NCBI RefSeq assembly: GCF_000816185.1
Contig: NZ_CP007770.1
Span: 124,001-188,000 of the forward strand
Length of the DNA stretch: 64,000 nt
Reading direction: 5' to 3'
Origin: Campylobacter insulaenigrae NCTC 12927
Lineage (GTDB): Bacteria > Campylobacterota > Campylobacteria > Campylobacterales > Campylobacteraceae
The notes under the pieces are model-generated. The model was not told the origin of the DNA, ran no database searches, and saw nothing but the letters and a program-made list of their open reading frames with translations. Position 1 is the first letter of the stretch. Every line of letters starts with the position of its first letter. The position numbers were made by a program, and so were the translations under genes. Positions 36,703 to 48,425 of this stretch are shown here, in pieces.

Positions 36703-38208
36703 ATGAAATTTAAAGCAGATGAAATAAGTTCTATTATTAAAGAAAGGATTGAAAATTTTGATTTTAATCTTGAGATAGAAGAAACTGGTAAAATTATTTC
36801 AGTGGCTGATGGTGTTGCTAAGGTTTATGGTCTTAAGAATGCTATGGCTGGAGAGATGGTTGAATTCGAAAATGGTGAAAAAGGTATGGTTCTTAATTTA
36901 GAAGAATCTAGTGTAGGTATTGTTGTTTTAGGTAAAGCTTTGGGTCTTAAAGAAGGTAGCTCTGTAAAACGACTTAAAAAACTTTTAAAAGTTCCGGTTG
37001 GTGATGCCTTAATTGGTCGTGTTGTTAATGCTTTAGGTGAGCCAATTGATGCTAAAGGTGTGGTTGAAGCTAGTGAATTTCGTTTTGTTGAAGAAAAAGC
37101 AAAAGGTATTATGGCTAGAAAAAGTGTTCATGAGCCTTTACACACAGGTATAAAAGCTATTGATGCTTTAGTTCCAATAGGTCGTGGTCAAAGAGAACTT
37201 ATTATAGGCGATAGACAAACAGGAAAAACTACTGTAGCGATTGATACTATCATCAGTCAAAAAGGTAAAGATGTTATTTGTATTTATGTTGCAATAGGTC
37301 AAAAACAAAGTACTGTAGCTCAAGTAGTTAAGAAACTTGAAGAATATGGCGCTATGGAATATAGTATTATTGTTAATGCTGGCGCATCAGATCCTGCCGC
37401 ATTACAATATCTTGCTCCTTATACTGGTGTAACTATGGGAGAATATTTCAGAGATAATTCAAGACACGCTTTAATTGTTTATGATGATTTGAGTAAACAT
37501 GCGGTTGCTTATCGTGAAATGTCATTGATTTTACGTCGTCCTCCAGGTCGTGAAGCTTATCCTGGAGATGTATTTTACTTGCATTCAAGATTGTTAGAGC
37601 GTGCAAGTAAATTGAGTGATGAACTGGGAGCTGGAAGCTTAACAGCGTTACCTATTATAGAAACACAAGCAGGAGATGTTTCAGCTTATATACCGACTAA
37701 TGTTATTTCGATTACCGATGGACAAATCTTCTTAGAGACAGATTTATTTAATTCAGGTATTAGACCTGCTATTAATGTGGGTTTATCGGTATCTAGAGTA
37801 GGTGGAGCAGCACAGATTAAGGCAACTAAGCAAGTGTCGGGAACTTTAAGGCTTGATTTAGCTCAGTATAGAGAATTACAAGCTTTTGCACAATTTGCAA
37901 GTGATTTGGATGAAGCAAGCAGAAAACAGCTCGAACGAGGTCAAAGAATGGTAGAAGTTTTAAAACAACCGCCTTATTCTCCACTATCAGCAGAAAATCA
38001 AGTTGTAATGATTTATGCTGGAACTAAAGGATATTTAGACGATATTGCTGTTTCTAAAATTGGCGAATTTGAAACTGCTTTATATCCTTTTATTGAAGCT
38101 AAATATCCGGAAATTTTTGAGCAAATTAGAACTAAAAAGTCTTTAGATAAAGATTTAGAAGAAAAATTAGCTAAAGCATTGAGTGAGTTTAAAGCAAACC
38201 ATATATGA
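36703..38208 (+). CDS. atpA: ATP synthase F1 subunit alpha
   Basis: A 501-residue regulatory nucleotide-binding subunit: P-loop GDRQTGKTT near residue 169, with [20 protein letters not shown] and the signature [14 protein letters not shown] (near residue 345-360). The length is normal. GGAGA precedes the start. Confidence 0.98.
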   Translation: MKFKADEISSIIKERIENFDFNLEIEETGKIISVADGVAKVYGLKNAMAGEMVEFENGEKGMVLNLEESSVGIVVLGKALGLKEGSSVKRLKKLLKVPVGDALIGRVVNALGEPIDAKGVVEASEFRFVEEKAKGIMARKSVHEPLHTGIKAIDALVPIGRGQRELIIGDRQTGKTTVAIDTIISQKGKDVICIYVAIGQKQSTVAQVVKKLEEYGAMEYSIIVNAGASDPAALQYLAPYTGVTMGEYFRDNSRHALIVYDDLSKHAVAYREMSLILRRPPGREAYPGDVFYLHSRLLERASKLSDELGAGSLTALPIIETQAGDVSAYIPTNVISITDGQIFLETDLFNSGIRPAINVGLSVSRVGGAAQIKATKQVSGTLRLDLAQYRELQAFAQFASDLDEASRKQLERGQRMVEVLKQPPYSPLSAENQVVMIYAGTKGYLDDIAVSKIGEFETALYPFIEAKYPEIFEQIRTKKSLDKDLEEKLAKALSEFKANHI

Positions 38209-38217
38209 GGTTTTTTG

Positions 38218-40571
<2,354 letters not shown>

Positions 40572-40574
40572 TTT

Positions 40575-40967
40575 ATGGAAGATTTAATATCTTTAGAAAT
40601 AGTTACACCAATTGGAGTGATTTATAAAGATCAAGTAAAGCTTGTTGTTTTACCAGGAAGTGAAGGAGAATTTGGGGTTTTGAAAGGCCATGCTTCTTTG
40701 ATTTCCTCTTTGAAGGCTGGAATTATAGATATTGAAACATCAAATTCTACCCATGAATTAGTGGCTATTGATTCTGGTCATGCCAAAATATCTGAAACAA
40801 AAATAAGTGTTCTTGCTAAAGGTGCTGTGTGGGTTGGTGGCAATAGTGATAGTGAGATAGCAAAAAAACTCAACGAAGCAAAAGAACTCATAAAATCTAT
40901 GAGTAGTGATAGTATGGCTTTAGCTTCAACTTTTGCTAAAATGGATAACAATGTAAGGCAAAAGTGA
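40575..40967 (+). CDS. atpC: ATP synthase F1 subunit epsilon
   Basis: A 130-residue subunit of the rotor with the N-terminal beta sandwich (LEIVTPIGVIYKDQVKLVVLPG, GEFGVLKGHA) and C-terminal helices that can inhibit hydrolysis. It is 3 bases after atpD. Its TGA overlaps the start of the next (Tol) gene, so the ATP synthase and Tol operons are fused. Confidence 0.95.
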   Translation: MEDLISLEIVTPIGVIYKDQVKLVVLPGSEGEFGVLKGHASLISSLKAGIIDIETSNSTHELVAIDSGHAKISETKISVLAKGAVWVGGNSDSEIAKKLNEAKELIKSMSSDSMALASTFAKMDNNVRQK

Positions 40968-41524
40968 TGGACTTTCAAGCAATCTTTAATTTTTTTGACA
41001 ATACAAGTTTGATTACTTATATAGTATTGGCATGGTTGTCGATATATTTTATACTTAGTTTTACGATTTTATTTTCAAGATTAGCAATTATTGGTGGCTG
41101 GATTAAAGATGAAAGTCAATCTCTTGAAGCTTTAATGAGAGGTGAGAAGGATTTAAATCAAAGCTCGTCGATCTTAAAAAGATGTGTTGATATAGATGAA
41201 TCAAAATTAAATATTTATAGAAATTTACTTGAAAAAAAATCAACTATAGGTCTAACTTGGCTTAGTATTGTAGCATCTACTTCACCTTTTATAGGTCTTT
41301 TTGGGACAGTTATTTCTATACTTGAAACTTTTGGTGGTCTTGAAGTTCAAAATTCATTGAGTATTATTGCGCCAAAAATCAGTGAAGCTTTAGTTGCGAC
41401 AGGATGTGGGATATTAGTTGCTATTCCAGCTTATAGTTTTCATTTGATTATTAAACGCAAAGCTTATGAGTTAATTAATATTTTAGATAGTGAAATTAAA
41501 TTATTAATCAGTTTAAAGGTTTAA
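40967..41524 (+). CDS. tolQ: TolQ/ExbB-family proton channel subunit
   Basis: A 185-residue inner membrane protein with three hydrophobic segments and the family pattern TWLSIVASTSPFIGLFGTVISILETF and LVATGCGILVAIPAY. With the next gene it uses the proton gradient to energise a TonB/TolA-like protein. In C. jejuni it is called exbB3, but the tolB-pal neighbourhood argues for TolQ function. The start is the ATG at 40967 or a GTG at 40964; both overlap the atpC stop. Confidence 0.88.
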   Translation: MDFQAIFNFFDNTSLITYIVLAWLSIYFILSFTILFSRLAIIGGWIKDESQSLEALMRGEKDLNQSSSILKRCVDIDESKLNIYRNLLEKKSTIGLTWLSIVASTSPFIGLFGTVISILETFGGLEVQNSLSIIAPKISEALVATGCGILVAIPAYSFHLIIKRKAYELINILDSEIKLLISLKV

Positions 41525-41525
41525 A

Positions 41526-41915
41526 GTGAAATTTTTAGAGGATAAACCCGAATTAAATATCACTCCTTTAGTTGATATTATGCTTGTCTTGCTTGCTATA
41601 TTAATGGTAACAGCGCCGAGCATGACTTATGAAGAAAAAGTTCAACTTCCTCAAGGATCTCAAAATAATTCTAGCGCACCAAATTTAAAAAGTCTCATTA
41701 TTACTATCAATGCAAAAAAAGAGATTTTTGTTGGCAAAGAAAAATTTGATTTTATAAGTTTTGCTGATAATATGAATTCTTTAAAATATCAATATAATAC
41801 TAATGAAGTAGTGTTTATACGTGCTGATAAAAATTTAAAGTATGATGATGTCATGAGTGTATTAAAGACTATGAAACACATCGGATTTTATAAAGTTGCA
41901 TTGCAGACTGAGTAA
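41526..41915 (+). CDS. tolR: TolR/ExbD-family protein
   Basis: A 129-residue single-span membrane protein. The start is GTG. The membrane helix (about 12-30) holds the conserved aspartate in LNITPLVDIMLVLLAILMV, needed for proton use. The periplasmic domain ends KVALQTE. Named exbD3 in C. jejuni. It pairs with the preceding gene, 1 base away. Confidence 0.88.
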   Translation: MKFLEDKPELNITPLVDIMLVLLAILMVTAPSMTYEEKVQLPQGSQNNSSAPNLKSLIITINAKKEIFVGKEKFDFISFADNMNSLKYQYNTNEVVFIRADKNLKYDDVMSVLKTMKHIGFYKVALQTE

Positions 41916-41918
41916 AAT

Positions 41919-42698
41919 ATGAAAGAATACTCAGATTTTAATATTAAGTCTTTTATTTATGCAGTATTGATTTATTTTTGTATTGTATTTTTGGTTTTTT
42001 TTAAAATTGTGCAACTTAAGCAACAAGCGCTGGAATATACTGATAATCCCAATAATTTTATCAATATAGAGTTAGGTGATAATATTGCACAGAAATCTTC
42101 AGAGAATTTACAAGAATTTAAAGAAGAATCTTTGCAAAATCTTTTCAAAGATAATTTAACTCAAAAATATACCACCAATAAAAGTGTGAAAACACAAAAT
42201 ATAGAACAACAAGCAAGTAAATTTAATGAGTTATTTGGAGATATAGAAGAGTATCAGGAGGAAAAAACAACTAAAGTTCAATCTTCTATGCCTTCAAAAA
42301 AGCCTACTTTTACTTCTAGAGAAAAAATTTCAAATTTTTCTCAACAACTTAATGAAAATTTACAACTTAATGAAAATTTAGGACAATCTTTAATGGAACA
42401 AAAAGTTGGAATTTATGATCAATTTTTAGGAGCTGTAAGAAAACATCTTGAAGAGAGATGGAGAATTTATAATCCAAGTGGTAATTTGAGTATAGAAGTT
42501 GAATTTATAATTGATAGTGAAGGATATTTTCATGTAATCAATTTTTCTAAGGCATTTAGTAAAAATTTTGATTTAAAAGCAGAAGAATTTTTGAAAAATT
42601 TAGAAGGTAAGTACGTAACGTTACCTCCAAGTGGTAAAATAACACAAATTAAAATGAGACTTAGTGATGTAATTGATTTTAATACGGAGAAACAATGA
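41919..42698 (+). CDS. tolA: TolA-like (TonB C-terminal) protein
   Basis: A 259-residue protein with a membrane anchor near residues 10-30, a Gln/Glu/Ser-rich spacer with a repeat (FSQQLNENLQLNENLGQSL), and a C-terminal TonB/TolA-like domain (EERWRIYNPSGNLSIEVEFIIDSEG). It spans the periplasm and couples TolQR to TolB and Pal. The C-terminal domain is diverged; the role is supported by the operon. It overlaps tolB by four bases. Confidence 0.8.
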   Translation: MKEYSDFNIKSFIYAVLIYFCIVFLVFFKIVQLKQQALEYTDNPNNFINIELGDNIAQKSSENLQEFKEESLQNLFKDNLTQKYTTNKSVKTQNIEQQASKFNELFGDIEEYQEEKTTKVQSSMPSKKPTFTSREKISNFSQQLNENLQLNENLGQSLMEQKVGIYDQFLGAVRKHLEERWRIYNPSGNLSIEVEFIIDSEGYFHVINFSKAFSKNFDLKAEEFLKNLEGKYVTLPPSGKITQIKMRLSDVIDFNTEKQ

Positions 42699-43894
42699 AA
42701 AAGATTTTAGTTTTTTTATCCTTTTGTATGATTTTATTTGGACAAGATGCGACTATTTCTGTGGTAAATAAGGGTGTGCAATTACCAAAGATTTATATTA
42801 AAGATCAGTCTAATCTAGCTGATTTAGAGTTGAAAAAAAGTTTTTACAACATGTTGGTAAATGACATAAAAGTAAGTGCAAATTATGAAATAGTTAAAGA
42901 AGAAAATCAGGGTGATTATATATTTTCTTATATTTTAAATAAAAATGGAAAACTTTTAGATATTAATATTGATATTTTTGCTGCAAACGAAGTTAAGGCA
43001 AAAATTTATGAGCAAATTGTATCTGTAGAAGAATATCCTTTCTTGGCACATAAGAGTGTTTCACAAATGAATAAAAAATTAGGTTATGCTCCAGTTGATT
43101 GGATGGATCATAAGATTTTAATAGCAAGAACGCAAGGAAGTAAGCAAAGCGATATTCTGCTTGCAGACTATACGCTAACTTATCAGAAAATATTAATTTC
43201 AAAAGGGTTAAATTTATTTCCTAAATGGGCAAATAAAGAGCAAAGTGCATTTTATTTTACTGCCTATGATGATGAGGTTCCAACTTTATACAAATATGAT
43301 ATTAAAAATAAAAATACTACAAAAATTATAGCAAGTAAAGGTATGATGGTAGCTTCTGATATTAGCGATGATGGCAAAAAAATATTGCTTACTATGGCAC
43401 CAAAAGATCAACCAGATATATATTTGTATGATATTAATACAAAAAATTATCAACAAATTACCAATTATTCTGGTATAGATGTAAATGGAAATTTTATTGA
43501 TGGTGTTCAAAAAATTGCTTTTGTTTCTGATCGTTTAGGGTATCCAAATATCTTTATGCAAGATTTACAAAATAATACTACAGAGCAAGTTGTTTTTCAT
43601 GGAAAAAATAATTCGTCAGTTTCAACGTATAAAAATTATATGGTATATTCAAGTAGAGAACATGATCAAAACGGCGTTTTTAATTTGTATTTAATGTCCA
43701 CGCAAAGTGATTATATTAGACAATTAACTGCAAATGGAAAAAATCTTTTTCCAAGATTTTCAAGCGATGGTGAAAGTATTGTTTTTATTAAATATTTAGG
43801 TTCTCAAAGTGCATTAGGTATTATAAGAATTAATGCAAATAAAGCATTTTATTATGGTTTAAAGGTTGGTAAAATTCAATCTATTGATTGGTAA
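42695..43894 (+). CDS. tolB: Tol-Pal system protein TolB
   Basis: A 399-residue periplasmic protein: signal peptide (MKKILVFLSFCMILFGQ), an N-terminal alpha/beta domain, and a six-bladed beta propeller with repeats such as MVASDISDDGKKILLTMA and FPRFSSDGESIVFIKY. It shuttles between Pal and TolA during envelope constriction. Confidence 0.92.
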   Translation: MKKILVFLSFCMILFGQDATISVVNKGVQLPKIYIKDQSNLADLELKKSFYNMLVNDIKVSANYEIVKEENQGDYIFSYILNKNGKLLDINIDIFAANEVKAKIYEQIVSVEEYPFLAHKSVSQMNKKLGYAPVDWMDHKILIARTQGSKQSDILLADYTLTYQKILISKGLNLFPKWANKEQSAFYFTAYDDEVPTLYKYDIKNKNTTKIIASKGMMVASDISDDGKKILLTMAPKDQPDIYLYDINTKNYQQITNYSGIDVNGNFIDGVQKIAFVSDRLGYPNIFMQDLQNNTTEQVVFHGKNNSSVSTYKNYMVYSSREHDQNGVFNLYLMSTQSDYIRQLTANGKNLFPRFSSDGESIVFIKYLGSQSALGIIRINANKAFYYGLKVGKIQSIDW

Positions 43895-43914
43895 GTATAA
43901 AATAATCTTTTTTT

Positions 43915-43923
43915 TGTTATAAT
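43915..43923 (+). promoter_or_regulatory. predicted extended -10 promoter of pal
   Basis: TGTTATAAT, 29 bases before the pal start codon, after a run of T. Extra pal transcription from its own promoter would fit the high abundance of this lipoprotein. Confidence 0.55.
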
Positions 43924-43952
43924 TAAAACATAATTCAATTAAGGAGATACGG

Positions 43953-44441
43953 ATGAAAAAAATAGTTTTTGCTTCAATAGCTGCATTTGCAGTAATTGTA
44001 AGTGGTTGTGCTACAAAGAATAACACAACTATGAGTAGCTCAAGTAGTGTTGATAGTTCTAAAGGAAGTGGTGGTTCAGATAGTTATGGAAACTTAGATT
44101 CTTTCAATTCCGTTTCTAGCATTTATTTTGACTTTGATAAATTTAATGTTAGAAATGACATGCAAAAAGTAATAGCCAAAAATGCTCAAGTTTTCAATGG
44201 TGAAGCTGCTGGTTCTTCTATTCTTGTTGAAGGAAACTGCGATGAGTGGGGAACTGATGAATATAATCAAGCTCTTGGCTTAAAAAGAGCAAAAGCAGTA
44301 AAAGAATCTTTGGTAGCTCAAGGTGTTAGTGCTGATAGAATTAGTGTTAAAAGTTACGGAGAGACTAATCCTGTATGTACTGAAAGAACAAAAGCATGCG
44401 ATGCTCAAAATCGTCGTGCTGAATTTAAAATGGCAAAATAA
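43953..44441 (+). CDS. pal: peptidoglycan-associated lipoprotein Pal (Omp18)
   Basis: A 162-residue outer-membrane lipoprotein: lipobox VSGC (Cys19), a serine-rich linker, then an OmpA-like peptidoglycan-binding domain (SSIYFDFDKFNVRND, LVEGNCDEWGTDEYNQALGLKRA). The immunogenic Omp18 antigen of campylobacters. AAGGAGA is the ribosome site. Confidence 0.96.
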   Translation: MKKIVFASIAAFAVIVSGCATKNNTTMSSSSSVDSSKGSGGSDSYGNLDSFNSVSSIYFDFDKFNVRNDMQKVIAKNAQVFNGEAAGSSILVEGNCDEWGTDEYNQALGLKRAKAVKESLVAQGVSADRISVKSYGETNPVCTERTKACDAQNRRAEFKMAK

Positions 44442-44456
44442 ATTTTATTCTAAAAT

Positions 44457-45467
44457 ATGAAGATAAAATTATTTTTAGTAGCTCTTTGTGGAGCTACTTT
44501 TTTACATGCAGAAATATCAGCTTTTGATGCAGGAAAAGTAGATAGTAAAACACCTTATGGCTTAACACCAAATGAAAAACTCCAATATGAAAATCAAGAA
44601 CGCTTAAAAATGCTAAATGAGTATTATACAAATTTAACCAATAAAATTAATTTAGCAGTGGAAAATATAGAAGGTCTACAAAGTGTGACTGAAGGATTAA
44701 ATACACAGTATTCTAAGGTAAATACTCGACTGTTTTCTTTAGAACAAAGTTATAATGATTTTGATTCAAACATTACCCAAGAAATTCAAAATTTAAGAAA
44801 GTATGTAGAAGAAAATAGAAAGATTCAAGAAAACAATTATCAAGAAATTCAAAAAATTTTAAATGAGATAACCGACGCAATAAATAAAATCAACGCAGAT
44901 TATATTTCTAAAGATGATATGAATCAAAGCATGATTTTTTTTCAATCTGAAATTGCTAGAGTTGAAAAAAATAAAGCAAATATGATTTCTAAAGTTGAGA
45001 TGAAAAGTGATGATAATATTAGTAATATAAATCAAGAATTAAATGTTAGTGATAGTGAAAGAAAAGAATTAAAAGAAGAAAATAAAATAATTGTAGATGA
45101 AAGTTGGAAAAAACTACAATCAAGTGAAATTTTAAAACAAGCTATCGAAGAAGTTAATAAAAATAAATTCGATGAAGCTAAGATTAAATTTGAATATTTG
45201 GTAAATATTCATTATAAACCAGCAAGGTCTACATTTTGGCTTGGTGAAATAAGATATAAGCAGCAAGATTATGCTGAAGCTTTGAATTTTTATAAAAAAA
45301 GTTCTGCTATTAGTACCAAAGGCGATTATGTACCGAAATTATTGTATCACACAGCAATTAGTTTGGATAAGGTTGGTGATACTAAAAGTGCTAATAAATT
45401 TTATAAAGCACTAAAAACAGCTTATCCTGATAGTCCGGAAGCAAAAGCTTCGCCAAATAGAAAATAA
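44457..45467 (+). CDS. cpoB: Tol-Pal associated TPR protein (CpoB/YbgF-like)
   Basis: A 336-residue periplasmic protein with a signal peptide (VALCGATFLHA), an N-terminal coiled coil (about 40-190) and C-terminal TPR repeats (AIEEVNKNKFDEAKIKFEYLV, STFWLGEIRYKQQDYAEALNFY). In E. coli CpoB ties Tol to septal peptidoglycan synthesis. The ribosome site is weak. Confidence 0.88.
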   Translation: MKIKLFLVALCGATFLHAEISAFDAGKVDSKTPYGLTPNEKLQYENQERLKMLNEYYTNLTNKINLAVENIEGLQSVTEGLNTQYSKVNTRLFSLEQSYNDFDSNITQEIQNLRKYVEENRKIQENNYQEIQKILNEITDAINKINADYISKDDMNQSMIFFQSEIARVEKNKANMISKVEMKSDDNISNINQELNVSDSERKELKEENKIIVDESWKKLQSSEILKQAIEEVNKNKFDEAKIKFEYLVNIHYKPARSTFWLGEIRYKQQDYAEALNFYKKSSAISTKGDYVPKLLYHTAISLDKVGDTKSANKFYKALKTAYPDSPEAKASPNRK

Positions 45468-45482
45468 TTAAGGAGAGAAAAG

Positions 45483-46064
45483 ATGGCTATAGAAAAAAAT
45501 AGTGTGGTTTCTATGTTTTATGAATTAAAAGATGCAAACACAAATGAAGTTTTAGAATCAAATTTACATGCAGAACCTATATCTTTTATTTTAGGTAAAG
45601 GACAAATTTTAGAAGGTTTAGAGGAAGAAATTCAAAAATTAGATGCTCCTTGTAATAAAGATATTGTTATTAAGAAAGAAAAAGCATTGGGTGATTATGA
45701 TGCTAATGCACTACAAACTCTACCGAAAGAACAATTTGCTGGGATTGATTTGCAAGTTGGTATGGAGCTTTTTGGAGAGGGTGAAGATGGAGCAACTGTT
45801 AGAGTTATAGTAAGAGAAATTGGTGATAATGAAGTAACTATTGATTATAATCATGCTTATGCTGGAAGAGATTTATTATTTTCTTTAAATATTGTTGATG
45901 TTAGAGCTGCAAGTGAAGATGAAATTTTAACAGGAATAATTGCGGGAAGTAAAAGTTGCGGTTGTGCTAGTAGAGGACATCATCATGATCATCACGATCA
46001 TCATGGAGGCGGTGGTTGCTGCGGTGGCCATGGTCATGGCGGTGGTTGCTGCGGTGGCCATTAA
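45483..46064 (+). CDS. slyD: FKBP-type peptidyl-prolyl isomerase SlyD
   Basis: A 193-residue isomerase and metallochaperone. The FKBP domain (VSMFYELKDANTNEVLES, ILGKGQILEGLEEEIQ) holds the IF insert (about 70-125). The metal-binding tail is rich in His, Cys and Gly (CGCASRGHHHDHHDHH and two GGGCCGGH blocks) and probably binds nickel or zinc, perhaps for hydrogenase or urease-type maturation. The stop overlaps the fabD start (TAATG). Confidence 0.93.
   Translation: MAIEKNSVVSMFYELKDANTNEVLESNLHAEPISFILGKGQILEGLEEEIQKLDAPCNKDIVIKKEKALGDYDANALQTLPKEQFAGIDLQVGMELFGEGEDGATVRVIVREIGDNEVTIDYNHAYAGRDLLFSLNIVDVRAASEDEILTGIIAGSKSCGCASRGHHHDHHDHHGGGGCCGGHGHGGGCCGGH
46008..46061 (+). repeat. GC-rich tandem repeat encoding SlyD tail
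   Basis: A 24-base unit (46008-46031) recurs perfectly at 46038-46061 with a 30-base period, unusually GC-rich for this sequence. It ends at the slyD stop and fabD start. Confidence 0.85.
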
Positions 46065-46984
46065 TGAATAGTGCATTTATTTTTCCAGGTCAAGGTTCTC
46101 AGAATTTTGGTATGGGCCTTAGTTTTTATGAAAATTCTAAAAAAGCTAAGGAATTACTTGATAATGCAAGTGATTTTTGTAAAATTAATTTTAAAGATTT
46201 ATTATTTAAAGAAAATGATAAATTAAATCAAAGTGAATTTACTCAAATGGCAATAGTATTAAATTCGTTGATGGCGTATGAGGCTTTGAGAGAAAATATT
46301 TCTTTAGAAACTGCGAATGCTCTTGGTCACTCTTTGGGTGAATTTAGTGCTTTGGCTATTCAAGGAGCTTTTGATTTTTTAGATGCTATTTCTTTAGTAA
46401 ATAAGCGTGGAATTTTTATGCAAGAAGATTGTTTAAAAATTGAAGCTGGTATGATGGTGGTTTTGGGACTTGAAGATAAATGTGTGGAAGACATCTGTCA
46501 AAAAGCACAACAAAATGGTGCGAAAGTATATGCAGCAAATTATAATTGTGAAGGACAGATTGTAATTGCAGGTTTAAAAGCTGATTTGATTTTGCTAGAA
46601 AAAGATTTTAAACAAGCTGGTGCTAAAAGAGTTATGCTTTTGAATATGAGTGTTGCAAGCCATTGTCCACTTTTGAAAGATGCTTCGGTAAAGTTATCTT
46701 ATGAATTAGATAGTGTTTTAAATTCTAAATTTAATAATGTAATATCAAATGTTAATGCAAAGGCTTATAATGATAAAACACAAGCTTTACAATTATTAAG
46801 TGATCAACTAGTAAAACCGGTGCTTTACAAACAGAGCATACAAAATATAGACGATCAGATTGATTTTTATATAGAGTTTGGCGCCAATGTTTTAAAAGGT
46901 TTAAATAAAAAAATAAGCAGTAAGCAAACTTATAGTATTAGTAAAATAGAAGATATAGATGAAGTATTGAGGATTTTAAAATGA
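46064..46984 (+). CDS. fabD: malonyl-CoA:ACP transacylase
   Basis: A 306-residue enzyme that loads malonate on acyl carrier protein for fatty acid synthesis. From ATG at 46064 (MNSAFIFPGQGSQNFGMG); a longer frame to 46016 only reads the SlyD repeat. The active-site serine is in GHSLGEF, with ASHCPLL and the histidine, and EFGANVLKGLNKK near the end. The start is coupled to slyD. Confidence 0.95.
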   Translation: MNSAFIFPGQGSQNFGMGLSFYENSKKAKELLDNASDFCKINFKDLLFKENDKLNQSEFTQMAIVLNSLMAYEALRENISLETANALGHSLGEFSALAIQGAFDFLDAISLVNKRGIFMQEDCLKIEAGMMVVLGLEDKCVEDICQKAQQNGAKVYAANYNCEGQIVIAGLKADLILLEKDFKQAGAKRVMLLNMSVASHCPLLKDASVKLSYELDSVLNSKFNNVISNVNAKAYNDKTQALQLLSDQLVKPVLYKQSIQNIDDQIDFYIEFGANVLKGLNKKISSKQTYSISKIEDIDEVLRILK

Positions 46985-47667
46985 AAATTGCAATTTTAGG
47001 GGCTATGCCAGAGGAAATTACGCCTTTATTGGAAACATTAAAAGAATACGAGCAAATTGATTATGCAAATAATACTTATTATTTAGCACAATATAAAAAC
47101 CATGAATTAGTGATTGCTTATTCAAAAATAGGAAAAGTAAACTCAACTCTTAGTGCAACAATATTAATAGAAAAATTCAAAGCTGAGATTGTGCTTTTTA
47201 CGGGTGTTGCAGGTGCTTTTAATCCTAATTTAGAAATAGGTGATTTAATTTATGCTACAAAATTAGTTCAGTATGATTTAGATATTACAGCATTTGGCCA
47301 TCCTTTAGGTTTTGTTCCTGGTAATGAAATTTTTGTAAAAACGGATGACAAATTAAATGCTCTAGCTTTAAAAGTGGCAAATGAATTGGAAATTAAAATT
47401 CAAGCAGGCATTATAGCAACTGGAGATGAATTTATTTGTGATGAAAATAAAAAGACTAAAATAAGAGAAATTTTTAATGCAGATGCGTGTGAAATGGAAG
47501 GAGCTAGTGTGGCTTTAGTTTGCGATGCTTTGAAAATTCCTTGTCTTATACTAAGATCTATGAGTGATAAAGCTGGAGAGAAAGCGGAATTTGATTTTGA
47601 CGAATTTGTGGAAAAATCAGCAAAGATTTCGGCAAATTTTGTTTTGAAGATATGCGATAAATTATAA
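46981..47667 (+). CDS. mtnN: 5'-methylthioadenosine/S-adenosylhomocysteine nucleosidase
   Basis: A 228-residue nucleoside hydrolase (Pfs). Motifs AILGAMPEEITPL with catalytic Glu, LFTGVAGAFNP, ATGDEFICD, CEMEGASVA and LRSMSDKAGE with catalytic Asp. In Campylobacter and Helicobacter the same enzyme also acts in the futalosine route to menaquinone and in AI-2 formation with LuxS. It overlaps fabD by four bases. Confidence 0.95.
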   Translation: MKIAILGAMPEEITPLLETLKEYEQIDYANNTYYLAQYKNHELVIAYSKIGKVNSTLSATILIEKFKAEIVLFTGVAGAFNPNLEIGDLIYATKLVQYDLDITAFGHPLGFVPGNEIFVKTDDKLNALALKVANELEIKIQAGIIATGDEFICDENKKTKIREIFNADACEMEGASVALVCDALKIPCLILRSMSDKAGEKAEFDFDEFVEKSAKISANFVLKICDKL

Positions 47668-48425
47668 TGATAAATCTTAGTAAGAAACTTATTAGAGAGG
47701 TAGCAAAAGCTAATGCTAAATTTTCTCTTATAGAGAATAATGATAAAGTTTTGTTAGGTTTGAGTGGAGGTAAAGATTCTTTAGCTTTAGCTCATCTTTT
47801 AAATCGTATGCAAAAACATGCTCCTTTTAAGTTTGAGCTGAAGGCTGTAACATTGAGTTATGGAATGGGTGAAGATTATACAAATCTTCATCAACATTGT
47901 GAAGATTATGGCATTGATCATGAAGTTATTGACTCAAATATTTATGAAATTTCTGGTGATACTATAAGAAAAAATTCAAGTTTTTGTAGTTATTTTTCGC
48001 GAATGAGACGAGGGGCTTTATATACTTATGCTTTAGATCAAGGATACAATAAACTTGCTATTGCGCATCATTTAGATGATGCTGTGGAAAGTTTTTTTAT
48101 GAATTTTATATATAATGGTTCATTAAGAAGTTTAGCGCCAAAATATAAAAGTCAAAGAGGGATAGAAGTAATAAGGCCTTTAATTTTTGTGAGAGAAAGA
48201 CAACTTAGAGAAAATGCTATTAATAATGCTTTAGAAGTAATAGGAAATGAATTTTGTCCTGGTATGAAGCTTAGTGAAAGAAATATCAAATTTCCACATG
48301 CTAGAGAAGAGGCAAAACAGCTTTTAGCAAATTTAGAAAAAGAAAATCCAAAGTTGTTTACTAGTTTAAAAACCGCTTTTAGTAATATCCATACAAATAG
48401 TTTTTTTTGTACTCAAAATGCCTAA
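47667..48425 (+). CDS. TtcA-like PP-loop tRNA thiolation protein
   Basis: A 252-residue adenine nucleotide alpha-hydrolase of the TtcA group. PP-loop LGLSGGKDSLALAH near residue 29; the region SSFCSYFSRMRRGALYTYA matches TtcA (TCSLCSRLRRG) but has only the first Cys of the CxxC pair; a later Cys is in NEFCPGMK. TtcA enzymes put a thio group on cytosine 32 of tRNA. Loss of one cluster ligand makes the activity uncertain. Start coupled to mtnN by TAATG; matches the Cj0118 position. Confidence 0.82.
   Translation: MINLSKKLIREVAKANAKFSLIENNDKVLLGLSGGKDSLALAHLLNRMQKHAPFKFELKAVTLSYGMGEDYTNLHQHCEDYGIDHEVIDSNIYEISGDTIRKNSSFCSYFSRMRRGALYTYALDQGYNKLAIAHHLDDAVESFFMNFIYNGSLRSLAPKYKSQRGIEVIRPLIFVRERQLRENAINNALEVIGNEFCPGMKLSERNIKFPHAREEAKQLLANLEKENPKLFTSLKTAFSNIHTNSFFCTQNA

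Noticed and set aside
46016-46063. Longer fabD reading frame with an arginine/tryptophan-rich start
   Set aside because: It only reads the slyD metal-tail repeat in another frame; FabD proteins begin at the FxFPGQGSQ region, which follows the ATG at 46064.
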